62,881 bases of DNA, from contig CAZEWZ010000009.1 in the NCBI GenBank assembly GCA_964516765.1, positions 1 to 62,881 of the forward strand, given 5' to 3'. The position numbers and the translations under genes were made by a program. This DNA comes from CAZEWZ01 sp964516765 (GTDB lineage Bacteria > Bacteroidota > Bacteroidia > Flavobacteriales > UBA7430). The notes under the pieces are model-generated. The model was not told the origin of the DNA. It worked only from the letters and a program-made list of their open reading frames with translations, and made no database searches. Shown one piece after another: positions 25,980 through 34,710 of the stretch; position 1 is the stretch's first letter; every line of letters starts with the position of its first letter.

Positions 25980-27248
25980 TTATATTTTGTTAAAGCCACA
26001 ATAAGGAATTAAGACTTCGGGTATATTTATTCCTTTACCGTCTTGAAAGTTTTCAATTAGGGCAGCCATGATTCGAGGAAGGGCTAATGAAGAGCCGTTT
26101 AAGCTGTGGCAGAGTTTTGTTTTATTATCCTGGTCACGATATCTGAGTTTAAGTCTATTAGCTTGGTAGCTTTCAAAATTGGATACGGAACTAACTTCTA
26201 ACCATTTTTTCTGAGCTGCTGAATAGACTTCAAAATCAAAGGTAAGTGCAGAGGTGAAACTGATATCTCCCCCACATAATTGTGTAATTCTAAAGGGTAA
26301 TCCTAATTCTCGAAGAATTTCGGCTACATGCTCTACCATTAAATTCAAAGTTTGGTAGGAGTCATCTGGATGTTGAATTTGTACAATCTCTACTTTATCA
26401 AATTGGTGAAGTCGATTTAGTCCTCGTACATCTTTTCCGTAGGATCCTGCTTCTCTTCTGAAACAAGGAGTGTAAGCGGTACATTTAATCGGCAAGTCTT
26501 CTTTTTTTATAATTACATCTCTAAAGATATTTGTTATGGGGACTTCTGCTGTTGGTATTAGGTAAAGGTTATCTTCAGTAGCATGATACATTTGTCCTTC
26601 TTTGTCAGGTAATTGACCTGTTCCAAAGCCAGATGCCTCATTAACCAAGTGGGGAGGCATTACTTCCTCATATCCAGCTGCTATGTTTTTGTCTAGAAAA
26701 TAATTAATTAGTGCCCTTTGTAGTCTAGCTCCTTTCCCTCTATACACAGGGAACCCAGCTCCAGTAATTTTCACACCTAATTCAAAATCAATAATATTTT
26801 TTTCTACTACAATGTCCCAGTGAGGTTTTGCATCATCTCCGAGATCTGGGATTTTTCCTTCTTCACTAATCACTTTGTTGTGTAATTCAGATTTACCTTT
26901 AGGCACTGATACATGTGGGATATTTGGTATCTGAATGAGGAGATTATGGAGACGATTCTGAGTCTTCGTCAATTGGAGACTCAACTTTTTTGACTTTTCT
27001 TTTAATTGGGAAGTCTCGATTTTCTTAATATTGGCTTTTTCTGTATTTCCCGATTTAAAAAGTTCTCCTATTTCTTTAGAAAGTTTATTTGACTGTGCTA
27101 GAGTATCATCGTGTTCTGCCTGATTTCTTTTTCTTTTTTCATCCAGTAAAATAATGCATTCTATACGTTCACTTGCATCAAAGTTTTTGATTGCTAATCT
27201 TTGAATAACATCTTCTTTATGCTTCTTAATGAATCCTACTTGTAACAT
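25980..27248 (-). CDS. serS: serine--tRNA ligase
   Basis: 422 residues. The N-terminal antiparallel coiled coil (about 30-110) reaches the long arm of tRNA-Ser. Class II motif 2 is CFRREAGSYGKDVRGLNRLHQF and motif 3 SLNGSSLALPRIMAALIEN; TAEVP and EVSSVSNFESYQANR are also present. It charges tRNA-Ser (and tRNA-Sec where present). First gene of the long minus-strand run down to 20187. Confidence 0.98.
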   Translation of the reverse strand: MLQVGFIKKHKEDVIQRLAIKNFDASERIECIILLDEKRKRNQAEHDDTLAQSNKLSKEIGELFKSGNTEKANIKKIETSQLKEKSKKLSLQLTKTQNRLHNLLIQIPNIPHVSVPKGKSELHNKVISEEGKIPDLGDDAKPHWDIVVEKNIIDFELGVKITGAGFPVYRGKGARLQRALINYFLDKNIAAGYEEVMPPHLVNEASGFGTGQLPDKEGQMYHATEDNLYLIPTAEVPITNIFRDVIIKKEDLPIKCTAYTPCFRREAGSYGKDVRGLNRLHQFDKVEIVQIQHPDDSYQTLNLMVEHVAEILRELGLPFRITQLCGGDISFTSALTFDFEVYSAAQKKWLEVSSVSNFESYQANRLKLRYRDQDNKTKLCHSLNGSSLALPRIMAALIENFQDGKGINIPEVLIPYCGFNKI

Positions 27249-27268
27249 TTTTCTTGTTTTTTGTTAAA

Positions 27269-27276
27269 CAAAAATA
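27269..27276 (-). promoter_or_regulatory. -7 element upstream of serS
   Basis: Minus strand TATTTTTG, a perfect TAnnTTTG, about 20 bases before the serS ATG. No TTG at the right distance. Confidence 0.4.
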
Positions 27277-27357
27277 AGATATTACAAGGATATCTGAGGG
27301 ATTCGACTAAAACTTTACCAATTTAAGTCTTAATGACTTCTACTAATAGATTGTAGC

Positions 27358-27388
27358 AAAAAAAAACCGCTTCATTTGAAACGGTTTA
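27358..27388 (-). terminator. intrinsic terminator of rplU-rpmA
   Basis: On the minus strand AAACCGTTTC-AAAT-GAAGCGGTTT (one T-G wobble) runs straight into seven or more T residues, 19 bases past the rpmA stop. Confidence 0.8.
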
Positions 27389-27406
27389 TATTTAGATAGA
27401 AAATAA

Positions 27407-27667
27407 TTATTCAGAGAAGGGAACAACATTAACATATGATCTGTTGTTTCTTTTTTTATTAAATTGTATGGTACCATCACACAGGGCAAAAAGTGTGTGA
27501 TCTTTTCCTATACCTACATTTTCTCCAGGATTGTGTTTTGTACCTCTTTGTCTTACGATGATATTACCAGCAATAGCTAACTGTCCACCGAAAATTTTTA
27601 TTCCAAGTCGTTTTGATTCTGATTCCCGACCATTTTTGGAACTACCGACACCTTTTTTGTGAGCCAT
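27407..27667 (-). CDS. rpmA: 50S ribosomal protein L27
   Basis: 86 residues beginning MAHKKGVGSSKNGRESESKR, the conserved L27 N-terminus, with FGGQLAIAGNIIVRQRG and VGIGKDHTLFAL. L27 lies by the peptidyl-transferase centre. There is no Firmicutes-type N-terminal extension needing cleavage. Second gene of the rplU-rpmA operon. Confidence 0.98.
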   Translation of the reverse strand: MAHKKGVGSSKNGRESESKRLGIKIFGGQLAIAGNIIVRQRGTKHNPGENVGIGKDHTLFALCDGTIQFNKKRNNRSYVNVVPFSE

Positions 27668-27687
27668 GGTTCAATTTTTAAGGTTAA

Positions 27688-28083
27688 TTAATTAGTCTTT
27701 TTAGCTACAGTTTTTTGAGCAACTTTATTGGTCAGCTTCTCAGGAGATTTTACAGCTGCTTTAGCTGGTGCTTTTTTAGTGATGGCACCAATAGTTAACT
27801 GAGTTAAATATTGACGGTGACCATTTTTCACTTTGTAACCTTTTCTTCTTTTTTTCTTGAAGACAATAACTTTGTCTCCTTTGAGGTGACTCTCAACCTT
27901 GGCCGAGACTTTTGCACCTTTTATAGCTGGGGCGCCAACGGTAAACTTGCCTTTATCTTCAATCAGAAGAACTTTATCGAAAGTAACTTTCGATCCTTCT
28001 TCTCCATCAAGACGATTGACAAAAATTCGTTGATCTTTTTCAACTTTGTATTGATGCCCTGCTATCTCTACAATTGCGTACAT
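27688..28083 (-). CDS. rplU: 50S ribosomal protein L21
   Basis: 131 residues. MYAIVEIAGHQYKVEKDQ and FKKKRRKGYKVKNGHRQ identify L21, which binds 23S rRNA. After the usual end at about residue 103 there is a 28-residue Lys/Ala-rich extension (APAKAAVKSPEK... TVAKK), a feature common in Bacteroidota L21. Promoter directly upstream; rpmA 20 bases downstream. Confidence 0.98.
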   Translation of the reverse strand: MYAIVEIAGHQYKVEKDQRIFVNRLDGEEGSKVTFDKVLLIEDKGKFTVGAPAIKGAKVSAKVESHLKGDKVIVFKKKRRKGYKVKNGHRQYLTQLTIGAITKKAPAKAAVKSPEKLTNKVAQKTVAKKTN

Positions 28084-28120
28084 CTGTTAGATTTTTTTTT
28101 AAAAAAACTTATTTGGTTTG

Positions 28121-28152
28121 CGAAATTAAGGAATTTAACTGAACTAACAAAA
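28121..28152 (-). promoter_or_regulatory. promoter of the rplU-rpmA operon
   Basis: Minus strand TTTTG (28152-28148), exactly 19 bases, then TAATTTCG (28128-28121; seven of eight). Start expected near 28115, giving a leader of about 30 bases. The element lies right after the end of the upstream eamA gene. Confidence 0.6.
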
Positions 28153-28157
28153 TAGCT

Positions 28158-29042
28158 CTAGTGTCTTTTGTTTACTAGATAGATTCCACTTGATATAATA
28201 AGAAAACCTAGCAAATGACGCGGGGTAATTACTTCATTGTCAAGTACTCCCCAAAGTATAGCTACAACAGGAATTAAATAAGTGCATGAGGTCGCAAAAA
28301 GTGTGCCTGTCATTTGCACTAATTTATTAAATACAACGACTGATAAGGCAGATCCAAATATCGCTAAAACAGTTATATAGCCTAAGCTTTCCCATGCGAT
28401 TGGATTTACTTTCATGATATTACAAAAATCACTAAAGTATAAGTAAATTCCAGCCCAAGGTCCAAGAAAACTAAAGGTTAGTGTCGTGATTTGAACAGCA
28501 CTTAATTCTTGCAAATACGCCTTGATGATGTTTGTACTCAATCCGTAGCAAGCCGTAGCAGCAATAACCATGATGCTATAGATTAAAGTTTTCTTGTTGA
28601 ATAAATCTACCTCTGGATAAAGTAAATAAATGGTACCCATCATACCGATTGCTATACCGTAGTAGTTTTCTTTCTTTACTTTTAAACCGTAAAATAGCAA
28701 TCCAATGAAGAGTGTAAAAAGAGGAGTTAATACATTTAAAATACCAATAAGACCAGAGTCAAGGAAGGTTCCTGATTTTGCAAAAATAAAGGCTGGAATA
28801 CCATTTCCAATAAATCCAGTAAGAAAAAGTGGTAATAGCTTTTTTATAGGAATCGAGGAATAAAATTTTCTTCCAATAAAAGAGAGGAATAAGAAGGCAA
28901 TAAAAAGTCTCAATGCAGCTACTTGTTCAAAGCTGAATACATCTAAGCCTCGTTTTATCAAAATAAAAGAACTCCCCCAGACTACAGAAAGTGTGAGAAG
29001 TAGAATCCAATGACCAATTGGTGAGTTTAATTTTTTCAGCAT
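28158..29042 (-). CDS. EamA/DMT-family exporter
   Basis: 294 residues with ten hydrophobic spans in two EamA repeats (first about 10-140, second about 155-290). Typical motifs are WGSSFILIKRGLD near the start and TFLDSGLIGILNVLTPLFT at the end of repeat one. DMT proteins export amino acids, metabolites or drugs across the inner membrane; the substrate cannot be assigned. It stands on its own upstream of rplU. Confidence 0.92.
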   Translation of the reverse strand: MLKKLNSPIGHWILLLTLSVVWGSSFILIKRGLDVFSFEQVAALRLFIAFLFLSFIGRKFYSSIPIKKLLPLFLTGFIGNGIPAFIFAKSGTFLDSGLIGILNVLTPLFTLFIGLLFYGLKVKKENYYGIAIGMMGTIYLLYPEVDLFNKKTLIYSIMVIAATACYGLSTNIIKAYLQELSAVQITTLTFSFLGPWAGIYLYFSDFCNIMKVNPIAWESLGYITVLAIFGSALSVVVFNKLVQMTGTLFATSCTYLIPVVAILWGVLDNEVITPRHLLGFLIISSGIYLVNKRH

Positions 29043-29073
29043 TCAGCTAGCCAATAATATTAAAAATAATTGC

Positions 29074-29081
29074 CAAAGGTA
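29074..29081 (-). promoter_or_regulatory. -7 element upstream of the EamA gene
   Basis: Minus strand TACCTTTG, a perfect TAnnTTTG, about 30 bases before the ATG at 29042. The -33 box is not clear. Confidence 0.4.
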
Positions 29082-29111
29082 CCTATTTAACTTATTTAAA
29101 GTGAGATTTTG

Positions 29112-29119
29112 TATATTTG
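29112..29119 (+). promoter_or_regulatory. -7 element upstream of the HMA protein gene
   Basis: TATATTTG, perfect TAnnTTTG, 29 bases before the ATG at 29149. No TTG at the expected distance. Confidence 0.4.
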
Positions 29120-29148
29120 TATATTAATCCAAAATTAAATTTATAAAA

Positions 29149-29679
29149 ATGAAAAAAATCTCAAAATTGAGCATCATTGTTTTAATGATTACTCTATCCA
29201 ATAGTTTCAATTCAGGTCTTTTGGCTCAGAATGAAAAATCTACTCAAGAAGTAACAGCAAAGGTTATGAAAATGTCAATGAATATTGATGGAATGACTTG
29301 TGCCATGGGTTGTGCTCGTGCCATTGAAGTAGAACTCAATAATATTGATGGAGTTGAAGCAAGAGTAGACTTTGATACTAAGAATGCGGTCCTTTCATAC
29401 AATTCAGAACTTACCTCTGAAGTATATCTTGTCGACTTTGTCAACAACTACAGAAAAGGTGCTTTTTCAGCTTCTGTAATTTCACCAAACAGTCCAGGTA
29501 AATCAGTGAAATCATGTTGCTCATCAAAAAAAGAAGCATGTTCTGCAGAGCAAAAAGCGAAGTGCGCCGACAAAAAAGATGTTAGTTCAGAATCCTCTGA
29601 TAAGCCATGTTGTGCCTCTAAGAAACTAGTTGAAGGCAAACAATGTAATTCTGATTGCACAAAACCTTGTTGTGCATAA
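29149..29679 (+). CDS. exported heavy-metal-associated (HMA) protein with Cys-rich tail
   Basis: 176 residues. Signal peptide (about 1-27, ending GLLAQ), then one HMA-like domain (about 40-110): MNIDGMTCAMGCARAIEVEL...GVEARVDFDTKNAVL, the MerP/CopZ-like fold. The metal loop is C51-A-M-G-C55, CxxxC rather than the usual CxxC. The last 56 residues hold ten cysteines including three Cys-Cys pairs among Lys and Ser, metallothionein-like. It should bind soft metals such as Cu(I) or Zn outside the cytoplasm. It lies just before ctaA, so a role near cytochrome oxidase assembly is possible but unproven. Confidence 0.85.
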   Translation: MKKISKLSIIVLMITLSNSFNSGLLAQNEKSTQEVTAKVMKMSMNIDGMTCAMGCARAIEVELNNIDGVEARVDFDTKNAVLSYNSELTSEVYLVDFVNNYRKGAFSASVISPNSPGKSVKSCCSSKKEACSAEQKAKCADKKDVSSESSDKPCCASKKLVEGKQCNSDCTKPCCA

Positions 29680-29716
29680 CAATAGTCTATTTCCACAATA
29701 AATTTTATATATATTA

Positions 29717-29750
29717 AAATTCCCTTCTTCTTTATTGGAGAAGGGAATTT
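29717..29750 (+). terminator. hairpin terminator after the HMA gene
   Basis: A 12-bp stem AAATTCCCTTCT/AGAAGGGAATTT with a ten-base loop. The following tract (CATTTTAAAA) is a weak T-run, so termination may be partial. Confidence 0.55.
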
Positions 29751-29790
29751 CATTTTAAAATCTAACTGTGTGATTCCCAATTTAGGTTCT

Positions 29791-29798
29791 TATCTTTG
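29791..29798 (+). promoter_or_regulatory. -7 element upstream of ctaA
   Basis: TATCTTTG, perfect TAnnTTTG, 20 bases before the ATG at 29819. Only a degenerate TGTG lies near -33. Confidence 0.45.
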
Positions 29799-29818
29799 CA
29801 GCTTAAATCAAATAATAA

Positions 29819-30850
29819 ATGGGTTTTAAAAGTTTTGCGAAATTTACGCTTGTCAGTATTTTTTTGATTATTGTTGCGGGTGCAGTTGTTCGTATGACGG
29901 GTTCTGGAATGGGTTGTCCAGATTGGCCCAAATGTTTTGGCTTAATCATTCCTCCTACAGAAGTTTCTCAAATTCAATGGGAGTCTTTTCAGCCTTTCTC
30001 TAAGGGTCAGATGATTTTACTTGACGAACAATTATGGACTGCAAATAATGATTTCATTACATCAGAGATCTATAATTTAAAAAATTGGACTGCATACAGC
30101 AAACACGATTATCATATTTTTAATCCATTACATACTTGGATTGAATATATAAATAGATTGATTGGAGCACTTTCAGGTTTGTTTACTTTTATTCTATTTT
30201 TAGCTTCATTTAAGTATAGAAAATCTAAGCCTAAAATTATTCTTTTAAGTGCTTTAGTAATCGTTCTTATGGGTTTTCAGGGTTGGTTGGGTGCTACTGT
30301 GGTTTACTCTGTCTTGTTGCCTGCAAAAATAACTATCCACATGTTGATGGCCCTATTGATAGTTACCGTTATGGTATACTTGATTTCAGAGATTCCCAAA
30401 CCTGTCAGTAGTTTCGGTACTTTTGATTCTAGAATATATTACATGCTTTCATTCGCGCTAATACTTAGCTTGACTCAGATCACTTTGGGAACTCAGGTTC
30501 GTCAGTTAATTGATGAGATATCACAAAGCTTGGGGCACCAGCAAAGGGATTTATGGATTGGAATGACGGGAGTAATATTTAAAGTTCATCGTTCCTTTGC
30601 TATTTTGTTAGTGCTTACAAATGGCTTATTATTTTTGAGAAACTTAACATTAAGTAATAGATACTTCATTATCAACACTATTTTTATCGTTGTGATTATT
30701 GAAGTATGTAGTGGGATTGTATTAACTTACTTTGATATGATGTCAATTATGCAACCAATTCACTTGGTGGCAGCTTGTTTGATTTTTGTGCTACAATCAA
30801 CTCTTTGGTTCCAAATAAGAAATTTAAGACCAATTGAGGCTTTCCATTAG
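29819..30850 (+). CDS. ctaA: heme A synthase, COX15/CtaA family
   Basis: 343 residues with eight hydrophobic spans. GAVVRMTGSGMGCPDWPKCFG is the conserved N-terminal signature including the CxxxxxC pair; heme-ligand histidines occur in HTWIEYINRLIGAL, KITIHML, FKVHRSFA and QPIHLVAA. It oxidises heme O to heme A for aa3/caa3-type oxidase in the inner membrane. Its 3' end overlaps the convergent gldD by 27 bases. Confidence 0.95.
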   Translation: MGFKSFAKFTLVSIFLIIVAGAVVRMTGSGMGCPDWPKCFGLIIPPTEVSQIQWESFQPFSKGQMILLDEQLWTANNDFITSEIYNLKNWTAYSKHDYHIFNPLHTWIEYINRLIGALSGLFTFILFLASFKYRKSKPKIILLSALVIVLMGFQGWLGATVVYSVLLPAKITIHMLMALLIVTVMVYLISEIPKPVSSFGTFDSRIYYMLSFALILSLTQITLGTQVRQLIDEISQSLGHQQRDLWIGMTGVIFKVHRSFAILLVLTNGLLFLRNLTLSNRYFIINTIFIVVIIEVCSGIVLTYFDMMSIMQPIHLVAACLIFVLQSTLWFQIRNLRPIEAFH

Positions 30851-31378
30851 GACTTGTAAATCTTGTTTAATATATTCTTTTACTGGCTGAATTGAGTCTG
30901 CATTTGGAGAATGGTTAAAATATAATGCTCCTCGAATAAAATGGTTGATACTGTCTGTGGCAAAAAACTGAAGATTAGAGGCGCTATTTCCATGAATATC
31001 ATACATTACCCCGAATACCCTTTCCTTATGATTTAGGAAGGCCTTTTCAATTATTCCGTCAGATTTTTTGGAGTGGTCGTAAACTAATTGATGACTTTCT
31101 TCTAACACATTTGATAAATCACCTTCCAATGCCTTATATGTAATATAAATAGTGGCTTTGTGTTTTGGGTAATATAAATTCATCCAACATTCTTCCTTGC
31201 CTTGTAAAACTTTAACTTCAATTGGTTTTTGAAAATTAAAACTGCATTGGGTTTTTGATAGCTCGTATTCTTTTTTTGTTAAATCGATTCGTTGAAAGCC
31301 ACGCGGTTTTGGGCTATATGTATCTGAGCATCCAATACACAAAAATAATACAATGATTACTATAGTATTATTTTTCAT
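30824..31378 (-). CDS. gldD: gliding motility lipoprotein GldD
   Basis: 184 residues with a lipoprotein signal ending CIGC (Cys17) and then SDTYSPKPRGFQRIDLTKKEY, the GldD hallmark. ECWMNLYYPKHKATIYITYK and FGVMYDIHGNSASNLQFFATDS follow. GldD is required for gliding in F. johnsoniae. It overlaps gldE by 11 bases at its start and is read as the last gene of mutY-ssb-gldE-gldD, an order conserved in Flavobacteriia. Confidence 0.95.
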   Translation of the reverse strand: MKNNTIVIIVLFLCIGCSDTYSPKPRGFQRIDLTKKEYELSKTQCSFNFQKPIEVKVLQGKEECWMNLYYPKHKATIYITYKALEGDLSNVLEESHQLVYDHSKKSDGIIEKAFLNHKERVFGVMYDIHGNSASNLQFFATDSINHFIRGALYFNHSPNADSIQPVKEYIKQDLQVLMESLNWS

Positions 31379-32708
31379 TTTGGGAATCGATTTTATTTCT
31401 TAGTGCAACTTTTATTCGAGTGACACTTTTGTAGTTTACCTCTTCAATTGTGAAAATGAAATGCTTAAAATAAATTTGGTCATTTTTTTTAGGAATATTT
31501 CCAGTCAATTCAAGAATGAATCCTGCTAAACTGTCAGATTCGCCCTTTTCATTCTCAAAATCACTTCCTTCTATCTGAAGAATTCTGTAGAAATCGTTGA
31601 GCGAAGTTTTCCCTTCAAAGACATAATTATCCTCGTCTAGTTTTGAATAAATAATATCATCATCATCAAATTCATCATTTATATCGCCAACAATTTCTTC
31701 AATAACATCTTCCAGTGTAACAAGTCCAGAAGTTCCTCCGTATTCGTCTACTACTATAGCTAGGTGAATTTTCTTTTCCTGAAAGTCTTTAAGTAGGTCA
31801 TCTATTTTTTTGTTTTCTGGAACAAAAAATACTTCTCTTGCAAGTTTTATCCAATTCTTAAATGGCTTTTCCCCTATGAAAGGAAGTAGATCTTTAATAT
31901 ACAGAACTCCTTTAATTTTATCAAAAGATTTATCGTAAACTGGAATTCTTGAAAATCCAGATTCTTTAACTATTTTAAGAACTTGGTCAAATGAAGCATC
32001 TTGATTAATGGCAGTTATATGTGTACGAGAATTCATAATCTGTTTTACATCTGTATTTCCAAACTTAACAATTCCTTCAAGAATTTTTTTTTCTTCTCTA
32101 TCTTCATCTTCATAGCTAGTTAACTCAAGCGCATTGGATAAATCATCGACTGATATTTCTTCGCTTTCGTGTTTTGTGCTTTTATTGATAAGTTTTGAGC
32201 TTAATATTAGGATAGCGTTGATAGGTTTTAATATTTTTTCTAAAATACTGATTGGAATTGACATTAACTTAGCAAATGATACTGCATTGTTATTTGCATA
32301 AACTTTAGGAAGGACTTCTCCAAAAAGGAGGAGTAAAAATGTAATTAATACTATTTGAATCACAAACCTCAACCATTCAAATTCTTGAAAATCAAATATT
32401 TGAGATGTTATTTGACTAGCCAATATAATAATTCCAATATTAACGAAATTATTGGCAATTAAAATAGTTGCCAACAATTCCTTAGGTTTTTGGAGAAATC
32501 GCTCGATCAGTTGGGACTTCTTTGTTTTTTCTAAGTGAATACTTGATAATTCCGATGGTGTTAGAGCAAAAAAAGCTACTTCTGCTCCAGAGATAAGAGC
32601 GGAAGTAGTTAAAAGTATAAATAAGACTGCAAAAGCAATAATTGTATTTATTTCTATGGGTCTAAGTAGTGTTAAGCTAATAAGATTAAAGTAGGTTTCA
32701 GGGTCCAA
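31368..32708 (-). CDS. gldE: gliding motility-associated protein GldE
   Basis: 446 residues. An N-terminal DUF21 (CNNM-like) membrane domain with about four spans (ALISGAEVAFFALTPSEL; LLFGEVLPKVYANNNA) is followed by a CBS pair (about 215-340; ILEGIVKFGNTDVKQIMNSRTH, LVTLEDVIEEIVGDI) and a C-terminal CorC/HlyC domain. It resembles CorC-type Mg2+/Co2+ efflux proteins; its role in gliding is known only from association with GldD, which it overlaps. Confidence 0.93.
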   Translation of the reverse strand: MDPETYFNLISLTLLRPIEINTIIAFAVLFILLTTSALISGAEVAFFALTPSELSSIHLEKTKKSQLIERFLQKPKELLATILIANNFVNIGIIILASQITSQIFDFQEFEWLRFVIQIVLITFLLLLFGEVLPKVYANNNAVSFAKLMSIPISILEKILKPINAILILSSKLINKSTKHESEEISVDDLSNALELTSYEDEDREEKKILEGIVKFGNTDVKQIMNSRTHITAINQDASFDQVLKIVKESGFSRIPVYDKSFDKIKGVLYIKDLLPFIGEKPFKNWIKLAREVFFVPENKKIDDLLKDFQEKKIHLAIVVDEYGGTSGLVTLEDVIEEIVGDINDEFDDDDIIYSKLDEDNYVFEGKTSLNDFYRILQIEGSDFENEKGESDSLAGFILELTGNIPKKNDQIYFKHFIFTIEEVNYKSVTRIKVALRNKIDSQNEK

Positions 32709-32731
32709 TTTTATTTTTTTAGGTGTATAAT

Positions 32732-33172
32732 TTAGAAGGGGAAATCCTCATCTAATTCAATAGGAGATTCTTGAACAAATGATTTTATGTTTTGTTCTTC
32801 TAATGTCTTTTTTTCTATGACATCGATATTTTTTTTACTTCCCATCATTTGCAAATTATCACCTATGATTTCTGTCATAAGTTTTATTTGTCCAGAATCT
32901 TTATCTTTAAACGATCTAGATCGAATGCGGCCCTCAATTAAAACCTTATCTCCTTTGTGAAGGTATTTGTCTGCCACCTCTGCTAATCCTCTCCAAAGTA
33001 AAATATTATGCCATTCAGTATGGCTTGATTTCTCATTAGTTTGACGGTTTTTGAATGTTTCAGATGTTGCCATTGAAAAGCGACACAGAAGCACCCCATT
33101 TTCTAGGGTTCTGACTTCAGGGTCTTTACCTAAGTGTCCAATTAAAATAACTTTATTAAATGCCCCCCCCAT
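32732..33172 (-). CDS. ssb: single-stranded DNA-binding protein
   Basis: 146 residues: OB-fold (about 4-110; NKVILIGHLGKDPEVRTLENG, WHNILLWRGLAEVADKYLHKGDKVLIEGR), a short linker and the acidic tip LDEDFPF that recruits repair and replication proteins. The gene begins ATG GGG GGG GCA, an eight-G run spanning the start codon. Between mutY and gldE. Confidence 0.97.
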   Translation of the reverse strand: MGGAFNKVILIGHLGKDPEVRTLENGVLLCRFSMATSETFKNRQTNEKSSHTEWHNILLWRGLAEVADKYLHKGDKVLIEGRIRSRSFKDKDSGQIKLMTEIIGDNLQMMGSKKNIDVIEKKTLEEQNIKSFVQESPIELDEDFPF

Positions 33173-33220
33173 GATGTATTTAATTTATTTAATCCAGTAA
33201 AAATAATCATTTTTTATTTG

Positions 33221-34273
33221 TCAATCAATCGTGTTTATCGAGTTCTTGAAAAAAAAATCAATAGGTCTAGGTAGAGGAGTTTTAAGTAGTTTTTGTCTAT
33301 TCATCAAAATATAATTTTTGTTTTTTGATAATCGATTTATTTTGATAATAGTTATGGAAATATAAAGTATTTGATGGCTCAAGTGGTGAATAAATTTCTG
33401 AGTACTAATATTTTTAAATGGCTGATTTGGTAAGATTTCCATTAATTTTTGTTGGACGCTAGGTGTCTGGTTTTTTATTCCAATTTGTTCTTCTAAATGA
33501 GGGAAGTCGTACAAGTTTTTCCAAATATCATTTTGTTGTCTTTTTTGCATATAAAATAACTCCCCATCAGTTATATACAAATAGCTTATATTTCTATTAA
33601 TTGGTTTCTTTTTCTTCTTTTTAACTGGAAGAAGATGGATTTTATCATCTCCAGCAGATTTACACAGATTGAGCATAGGGCAGCAGGTGCATTGAGGGTT
33701 CTTTGGTAGGCAAATTGTTGCGCCTAAATCCATAAGACCTTGGTTGTAGTCTCCCGGATTTTTTTTGCTAATTAGCTTGTCAGCTATGTGTTGAAATTGT
33801 TTAATTCCCTTGTTGGTGTTGATTTCCGTTTGAATATTATGAGTTCTGGCTAAAACTCGATATACATTACCATCCACTACTGCTCTTTTTTCGTTATAAC
33901 AGATTGAACAAATAGCTGCTGCGGTGTATGGTCCAATACCCCTAAGTTTTAAAACTTCTTTATATTTCTTTGGGAAATGTCCCTGAAGTTCTTCAGATAT
34001 ATATATTGCAGTTTTGTGCAGATTTCTAGCTCTAGAATAATATCCTAATCCTTGCCATAATTTTAAAACATATTCTTCATCAGCTTTTGCTAAGTCGTCA
34101 ATATTTGGGAAAGCATTTAAAAATTTTAAATAATAAGCCTTGCCCTGATTTACACGAGTTTGCTGAAGAATTATTTCTGATAGCCATATTTTATAAGGAT
34201 CTTTTGTAGATCTCCAGGGAAGGTTTCTGTGGCTATTATGGTACCATCGTAGTATAAGTCTAGAAAAGGTCAA
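33221..34273 (-). CDS. mutY: A/G-specific adenine glycosylase
   Basis: 350 residues. HhH-GPD core: LPWRSTKDPYKIWLSEIILQQT, LRGIGPYTAAAI and VDGNVYRVLAR, then the four-Cys 4Fe-4S loop (CLPKNPQCTCCPMLNLC). The C-terminal NUDIX-like domain is shortened and Lys/Asn-rich. MutY removes adenine opposite 8-oxoguanine. No ATG is available in frame upstream; the start is probably TTG at 34273. First gene of the ssb-gldE-gldD block. Confidence 0.95.
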   Translation of the reverse strand: MTFSRLILRWYHNSHRNLPWRSTKDPYKIWLSEIILQQTRVNQGKAYYLKFLNAFPNIDDLAKADEEYVLKLWQGLGYYSRARNLHKTAIYISEELQGHFPKKYKEVLKLRGIGPYTAAAICSICYNEKRAVVDGNVYRVLARTHNIQTEINTNKGIKQFQHIADKLISKKNPGDYNQGLMDLGATICLPKNPQCTCCPMLNLCKSAGDDKIHLLPVKKKKKKPINRNISYLYITDGELFYMQKRQQNDIWKNLYDFPHLEEQIGIKNQTPSVQQKLMEILPNQPFKNISTQKFIHHLSHQILYISITIIKINRLSKNKNYILMNRQKLLKTPLPRPIDFFFKNSINTID

Positions 34274-34325
34274 TCTTAATGTTTTGTAAATGAGAATCTT
34301 AGAGCCTTAAAATAAACTAAGATAT

Positions 34326-34357
34326 TTTTTTAGATTAAATGTAAATAACTATCTTTG
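34326..34357 (+). promoter_or_regulatory. promoter of the HU-like gene
   Basis: TTTTT (34326-34330), 19 bases, then TATCTTTG (34350-34357; perfect TAnnTTTG). The -33 box lacks its G. The leader would be about 50 bases. Confidence 0.5.
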
Positions 34358-34413
34358 CAATCCGTAAATTTAGGGGTTAATAAAGATATAAATAGATTTA
34401 AAAGTAAAAAAAA

Positions 34414-34704
34414 ATGACCAAAGCAGATATCGTTGCCGAAATTGCAGAAAACTCAGGTATTGATAAAATAGATGTTCAAGCAACTGTTGAAGCTTTCATG
34501 CAACAAGTTAAGATTGCACTAGAATCTGGTGAAAATGTGTATTTAAGAGGGTTTGGATCTTTTGTTGTTAAAGAGAGAGCTGAGAAAACAGGTAGAAATA
34601 TTTCCAAGAATACTACGATTATCATTCCAGCCCACAATATTCCATCTTTTAAGCCTGCAAAAATTTTCATTGAAGGTGTGAAAACTAAAGTAAATATAAA
34701 ATAA
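34414..34704 (+). CDS. HU/IHF-family DNA-binding protein
   Basis: 96 residues, the full HU fold: MTKADIVAEIAENSGIDK, GENVYLRGFGSFVVKERAEKTGRNI and the DNA-binding arm ending IPAHNIPSFKPAKIF. It bends DNA and organises the nucleoid. The arm tip has Pro in the family position (IPAHNIP). It is followed after six bases by a TPR gene. Confidence 0.95.
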   Translation: MTKADIVAEIAENSGIDKIDVQATVEAFMQQVKIALESGENVYLRGFGSFVVKERAEKTGRNISKNTTIIIPAHNIPSFKPAKIFIEGVKTKVNIK

Positions 34705-34710
34705 TTTTTC

